Shown here piece by piece: positions 60,477 through 64,000 of a stretch of DNA of 64,000 nucleotides. Positions within the stretch are counted from its first letter, which is position 1, and every line of letters begins with the position of its first letter. The DNA is from Naematelia aurantialba. Lineage: Eukaryota > Basidiomycota > Tremellomycetes > Tremellales > Naemateliaceae. The notes under the pieces are model-generated. The model searched no databases. It worked only from the letters and a program-made list of their open reading frames with translations, and had not been told where the DNA came from. Location of the stretch: contig JAKFAO010000014.1 in the NCBI GenBank assembly GCA_021527695.1, positions 1 through 64,000 on the forward strand. The letters are read 5' to 3'. Both the position numbers and the translations under genes were made by a program.

Positions 60477-61282
60477 GAAAGAGACCGTTAGGCTACTGGG
60501 GCGCAGCATGGTACCTTGGCTCCGGAACGACTAGTTCTTACAGCTTTCTATCCCGTTACACATCCGCCTTCTACAAAGCGTCGTGGAAGTTTGAGATGCA
60601 TTAGTGTCGGAGACAAATTTGTGTCCTTGTCGACACGCTCTACAGTCCGACCGCCCTTTGAATGCACCACCGCTGTAGAAAACTGCATTCATAAGCAGGT
60701 AGAGACAAAACAGGAACGGGGAGCTCTCGGAGACGCTCCGGGGAGACGAGCAGGAGGGGATGTGCCGCTAGTTGCCGAAGCTTCCGTGAGCAAAGGAATG
60801 GTCAGTGTTGCGTGACATCTGCCTGCCAGTCGGGAGCTGGATCCGACACCTCTTTCCTCCATTCGTAGACCGTCCGAAAGCAAGTCCACAATACAAATCG
60901 CAAGAGCATTATACAAATCGGATTCTACAAATGCCGGGCTCTCTCAACGTTCAGGGGTTCGGCCGAATCGACCCGGTGAAACAGAAACCCCTTGAATTCC
61001 AGCTTGAGCGGCTCGGATCGTCCGGCGTGCCTCAGAGCGGTGCCTGCTACTAGCGTGCGGGGCTCCGAGTGTCGCCTGACCTCCGAGAGGTTTTTTTTTT
61101 TTTCCTCCGCCGTTTCTTTGTTATTCCAGACGTGATTTGACATTATTTGTAGTTTAGAGTATATAGTGTACAGACGACGACTCGACAGCTCTGTTCTCAC
61201 CTCATCCTGTATATCACGAACTCCTGTCTGTTCATCACGATCTGCCGCCCGTGGATCCATCACGGCGTGTGGGTGATCATCA
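60477..61282. other. Intergenic region upstream of DUF1275 gene
   Basis: Holds a T14 homopolymer at 61089-61102 and a TATATAGTG near 61160, both plausible promoter elements of the downstream gene. A 99-codon frame (60516-60815) is not supported. Confidence 0.4.
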
Positions 61283-62218
61283 ATGCCGCAATCGCAGTTG
61301 GGCCATCCAGCAGCCGTGTTCGATGACGAGCTGCCGGATGAGGAGCTCAAGAAAAAGTCTTGGCGGGTGTATCTCGCGCAAGAGATTGATCCCACCTGGA
61401 CCGACCTGGTGCTCCTGGCAGGATGCTTCACCACTGGATTGTTGGACTCGGCAGTGTTCAACGTCTGGAGATGCTTCGTGTCCATGCAGACAGGTATGTG
61501 GAGGATCTCTACCGAGCCCAAAGGACACTGGCTGACATTGCGTTTCCTTTCTTCTTTCCTCTTTTCCCATCTTATTAAACGCTCGGTGGTGATCCCTGAC
61601 CCCGCGACAACAGGCAATTCGGTGTATGTGGGGCTCGGCCTCTCTGCTCAGCCCGCTGCTGAGCCATACCGATATATGAAGTCCGGCACTTCGATTCTCG
61701 CATTCATGGTCGGGTCATACATATTTTCTCGACTCATGCGTTATTTCGACCCCCTGCGCCGCTCGACCCTCTTCCTCGCCTCGCTAGTCCAGACCTTGTT
61801 TTGTATCGTGTCTGCACTGCTGGTTGTCTTCGCGGCTGTTCCGCCAGACGCCGGTGACCGTCTACCCAACGACAGGATCGTGCTTCTGCCTCTCGCGTTG
61901 CTATCCTTCCAGGCGGGTGGCCAGTGCGTGTTGTCAAGGGTTCTGGGTTATGGCGAGCTACCGACCGTCGTCCTGACGTCTGCGTACTGCGATCTGGCAA
62001 TGGACGAAAAGGTGTTCCACGGGTTCAAGGGGAACAGCAAGCGCAATCGCCGGATAGGCAGCGTAGCCATGCTGATTCTCGGAGCTGGGTTGGGCGGGTT
62101 CATGACGAAAGAGAGAGGCCTCGGGATCGCGCTATGGACAGTTACGGCGCTCAAGGCTGCCATAGCCGCCGTGTGGCTCCTCTGGCGTGCCGAAGGAGGC
62201 CATCTTAGACTGCAATGA
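61283..62218 (+). CDS. DUF1275 (YoaK-family) multi-pass membrane protein
   Basis: Start ATG 61283 (MPQSQLGHPAAVFDDELPD), stop TGA 62216-62218. After a ~45-aa cytosolic N-terminus there are six hydrophobic segments. Family landmarks: LVLLAGCFTTGLLDSAVFN, FVSMQTGNSVYVGLGLS and FQAGGQCVLSRVLGYGELPT. The GNSVYVGLG motif is only formed if a 120-nt intron (61494-61613, GTATGT...CAACAG) is removed. The intron length is a multiple of three and has no stop, so the genomic frame is also open. About 270 aa spliced, 311 aa unspliced. DUF1275 proteins are widespread in fungi and bacteria; function unknown, presumed transporter-like. Confidence 0.85.
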   Translation: MPQSQLGHPAAVFDDELPDEELKKKSWRVYLAQEIDPTWTDLVLLAGCFTTGLLDSAVFNVWRCFVSMQTGMWRISTEPKGHWLTLRFLSSFLFSHLIKRSVVIPDPATTGNSVYVGLGLSAQPAAEPYRYMKSGTSILAFMVGSYIFSRLMRYFDPLRRSTLFLASLVQTLFCIVSALLVVFAAVPPDAGDRLPNDRIVLLPLALLSFQAGGQCVLSRVLGYGELPTVVLTSAYCDLAMDEKVFHGFKGNSKRNRRIGSVAMLILGAGLGGFMTKERGLGIALWTVTALKAAIAAVWLLWRAEGGHLRLQ

Positions 62219-62710
62219 GCAGGAATAGACCTCGATAGAGTGTAGACTATTCGGCTAATTTATCATACTGTAGCCCCGTAGCAAGTCCAGTGCAACACCT
62301 AGTCTCGGTACAGCTGGTGACCTAGTCGCAGTACCGCTGGTCCGGCTAGATGGCGCTGCTGCATGTCGAGGTCTGCCTTTGGGGCCCACTGCGTGCCCGT
62401 TGTAATGCTTGACACTGCCTATCCAGGCAACCAGGCGAAGTCACACAACCACTGGAGCCGGATATCTCCGGCTGATCCTCCGAGCGTTGACGTCTCGTAT
62501 AGCGCTGCATGTCAAGGCTTGGTGTTGCTTAGACATGAGGCAGATGCCAGGCAAGCTCGGAAACACAGAGTGGCTGTGTGGCCTACCACAGGCTCGAGGC
62601 CAGTCCTTTCTCAGATGTAGAGTTGCCTAAGAGCACGAACAAAAGAGACGCGTGTAGTCCAAGAGTGCGAGACAAGCATATATAACACACATTAACACAT
62701 AACATCACTA
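62219..62710. other. Convergent intergenic region, no supported gene
   Basis: Two short imperfect repeats of a GTACAGCTGGT/GTACCGCTGGT motif near 62308-62345. Nothing else seen. Confidence 0.4.
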
Positions 62711-64000
62711 CTACACATGTTCGGTCTGGACACTACTGTTACCCTCTACGCTCTTTCTGCCACTGCCATGCTCAATCATGGAAATCTCGTGAATGACCTT
62801 GTCGGTGCCGTGCTCGTGTTTCTTGTTGGCGAGCATGGCGGACGAATCGAACTTTCGGAAGTGGAGCGTCGGCACACGAGCCTCGAACATGTAGTCGAGC
62901 TCCTCGAGCGAACGCCCTTTGAGCTCGGGCAGGAAAAAGTAGACAAACACGCCCGAGACGACTGAGAATCCCATCCAGAGGAATGCGATTTTGCCGCCGA
63001 GGTTGCCGTACTCTGCATTTTGGACTGCGTATCGTCAGCATGTTTCATCCTAGTATCCTTCAGGAAAGATGCCAGAGTCGAGGTGATGGCACGGGAATCA
63101 GAAGATCATGAGAGTCCGCAGGCACTCACTGTATGGAACGATGAAGCCGACGGCCAAGCCGACACCAAAGCCGGACCAGCTGGCCAGAGCGAGGGTCTTC
63201 TCTCGTAAGGGGTTTGACGAAATCTCAGCTGCCACGGTCCACGGGATTATAGACCAGGTGATGGCAAACACGGCCACCCAGAGGAAGAGCGAGACGACGA
63301 GGAAATTTGCCATGCCACCGGTGGGGGTCGAGTACCTGGTGGTGATGGCTCCGATAACTGCCATCCAAACGGCGCACGAGAGCGAACCAGCGAGAAGCAC
63401 TGTAGCGTGGTCAGCATGAGAGCAGTTCCGGTGAGTACAGGAGGGGCACGTACAGACTCGTCGACCGAACTTGTCGGGGAAGTAAAAGGCTCCGAGGGAG
63501 CAAAAGAAGAGCACGCAGTAGAGAACCAACACGATGGTGTAGGTGTTATCGATACCGAGGTCCTCGAGGGTGATGAGAATATAATTAGAGATGAACGAGA
63601 CACCCTGGGCCTGCCTATAGTTCTTGGTCAGCGGACGAACATACACAAGTCGGGAGCGGTCAAGGCAGCTGGAACATGAGAGACAAAACTCACTGAAGAC
63701 ACTGCAGACCAATGGCGACGAGGGTTCGTCGGAGGTTTGCGCCACGGAAGAGCTCTATGAAGCCGACGCCGTCGTGGAGCTTCCGCATCTCTTCGTAAGC
63801 AGAGCGGATCTCCTCGACCTCGACGTAGATTTGCGCATCGTCCTGGTCGGACTTGTACTTGCGGAGGGAGCGAATCACCGTGACCGCCTCGTCCAGTCGA
63901 CCCTTGGAGACAAGCCATCGTGGGGACTCGGGGATGAGGGGTAGAGTCAGGAGAATCGCAGCAGGCAGGATAAATTGTAGGCAGATCGGGAGCAGCCAGT
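62711..64000 (-). CDS. MFS sugar transporter, 3' part (5' end beyond window)
   Basis: The gene enters from the right edge and ends at 62711. Visible parts: PESPRWLVSKGRLDEAVTVI, the sugar-porter motif after the sixth membrane segment; the central loop EVEEIRSAYEEMRKLHDG; LRRTLVAIGLQCLQQAQGVS; GIDNTYTIVLVLYCVLFF; FPDKFGRRV (motif D/A repeat); WSIIPWTVAAEISSNPLREK; FFLPELKGRSLEELDYMFEA, the PELKGR variant of the PETKGR motif; and a polar C-terminal tail. It matches hexose or alpha-glucoside:H+ symporters of the fungal sugar porter family. At least three introns. The first five to six membrane segments lie outside the window. Confidence 0.9.

Noticed and set aside
61283..62218. Uninterrupted 311-aa DUF1275 frame taken as the mature protein
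   Set aside because: The conserved GNSVYVGLG motif only forms after removal of a 120-nt intron, so the unspliced frame is probably not the main product.

Overview
This window is one end of a chromosome from a basidiomycete fungus, most likely a Tremellomycete yeast (Cryptococcus/Trichosporon relatives). The first 78 bases are an uninterrupted CCCCCTAA array, the C strand of an 8-nt TTAGGGGG telomere repeat. The genes have many short introns (mostly 40-70 nt) with GTRNGT donors and CTRAY-like branch sites. Gene families and domain make-up are fungal. All exon models below were spliced by eye, so individual junctions can be off by a few codons. I saw no tRNA, rRNA or CRISPR array.

Telomere and subtelomere (1-4258): the telomeric array is interrupted by two nearly identical, head-to-tail insertions (79-1970 and 2026-2952). 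They share the same 3' end, which directly abuts telomeric repeat, and the inner copy is truncated at its 5' end. This is the signature of a telomere-targeted, target-primed retroelement, and it is the most interesting feature of the window. The surviving ORF has no domain I recognise. It is followed by gene-poor DNA with a decayed frame that resembles a zinc-knuckle protein.

Subtelomeric gene block (4259-20991): a GH127 beta-L-arabinofuranosidase-like hydrolase, a fungal HNH-nuclease-domain protein, an OPT oligopeptide transporter, a DHA1-type MFS transporter, a THO-complex Tex1/THOC3 WD40 protein and a second MFS transporter. Uptake and carbon-scavenging functions dominate.

Core block (21215-44571): mitochondrial-type adenylate kinase; divergently, a type II membrane protein fusing an NAD-dependent sugar epimerase/dehydratase to a GT47 exostosin domain; large NAD-specific glutamate dehydrogenase; a small unknown protein; a GT71 (MNN2-type) alpha-mannosyltransferase; a Rab2/Rab4-type GTPase that lacks the catalytic Gln and carries a (CT)66 tract in an intron; a ferric reductase; and a basic SR-rich disordered protein.

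Distal block (45224-64000): a drug-type MFS transporter with an apparent 1-nt frameshift, convergent with a Zn2Cys6 regulator; two disordered proteins, one with an internal 207-bp duplication; S-adenosylhomocysteinase, whose first exon is only the ATG; the exocyst subunit Exo70; a small Ser/Pro-rich ORF; a DUF1275 membrane protein; and the 3' part of an MFS sugar transporter that runs off the window. Glycan-building enzymes (epimerase-GT47, GT71), secretion factors (Rab, Exo70) and transporters are over-represented, as expected for an encapsulated or glycan-rich yeast, but no operon-like organisation is implied.
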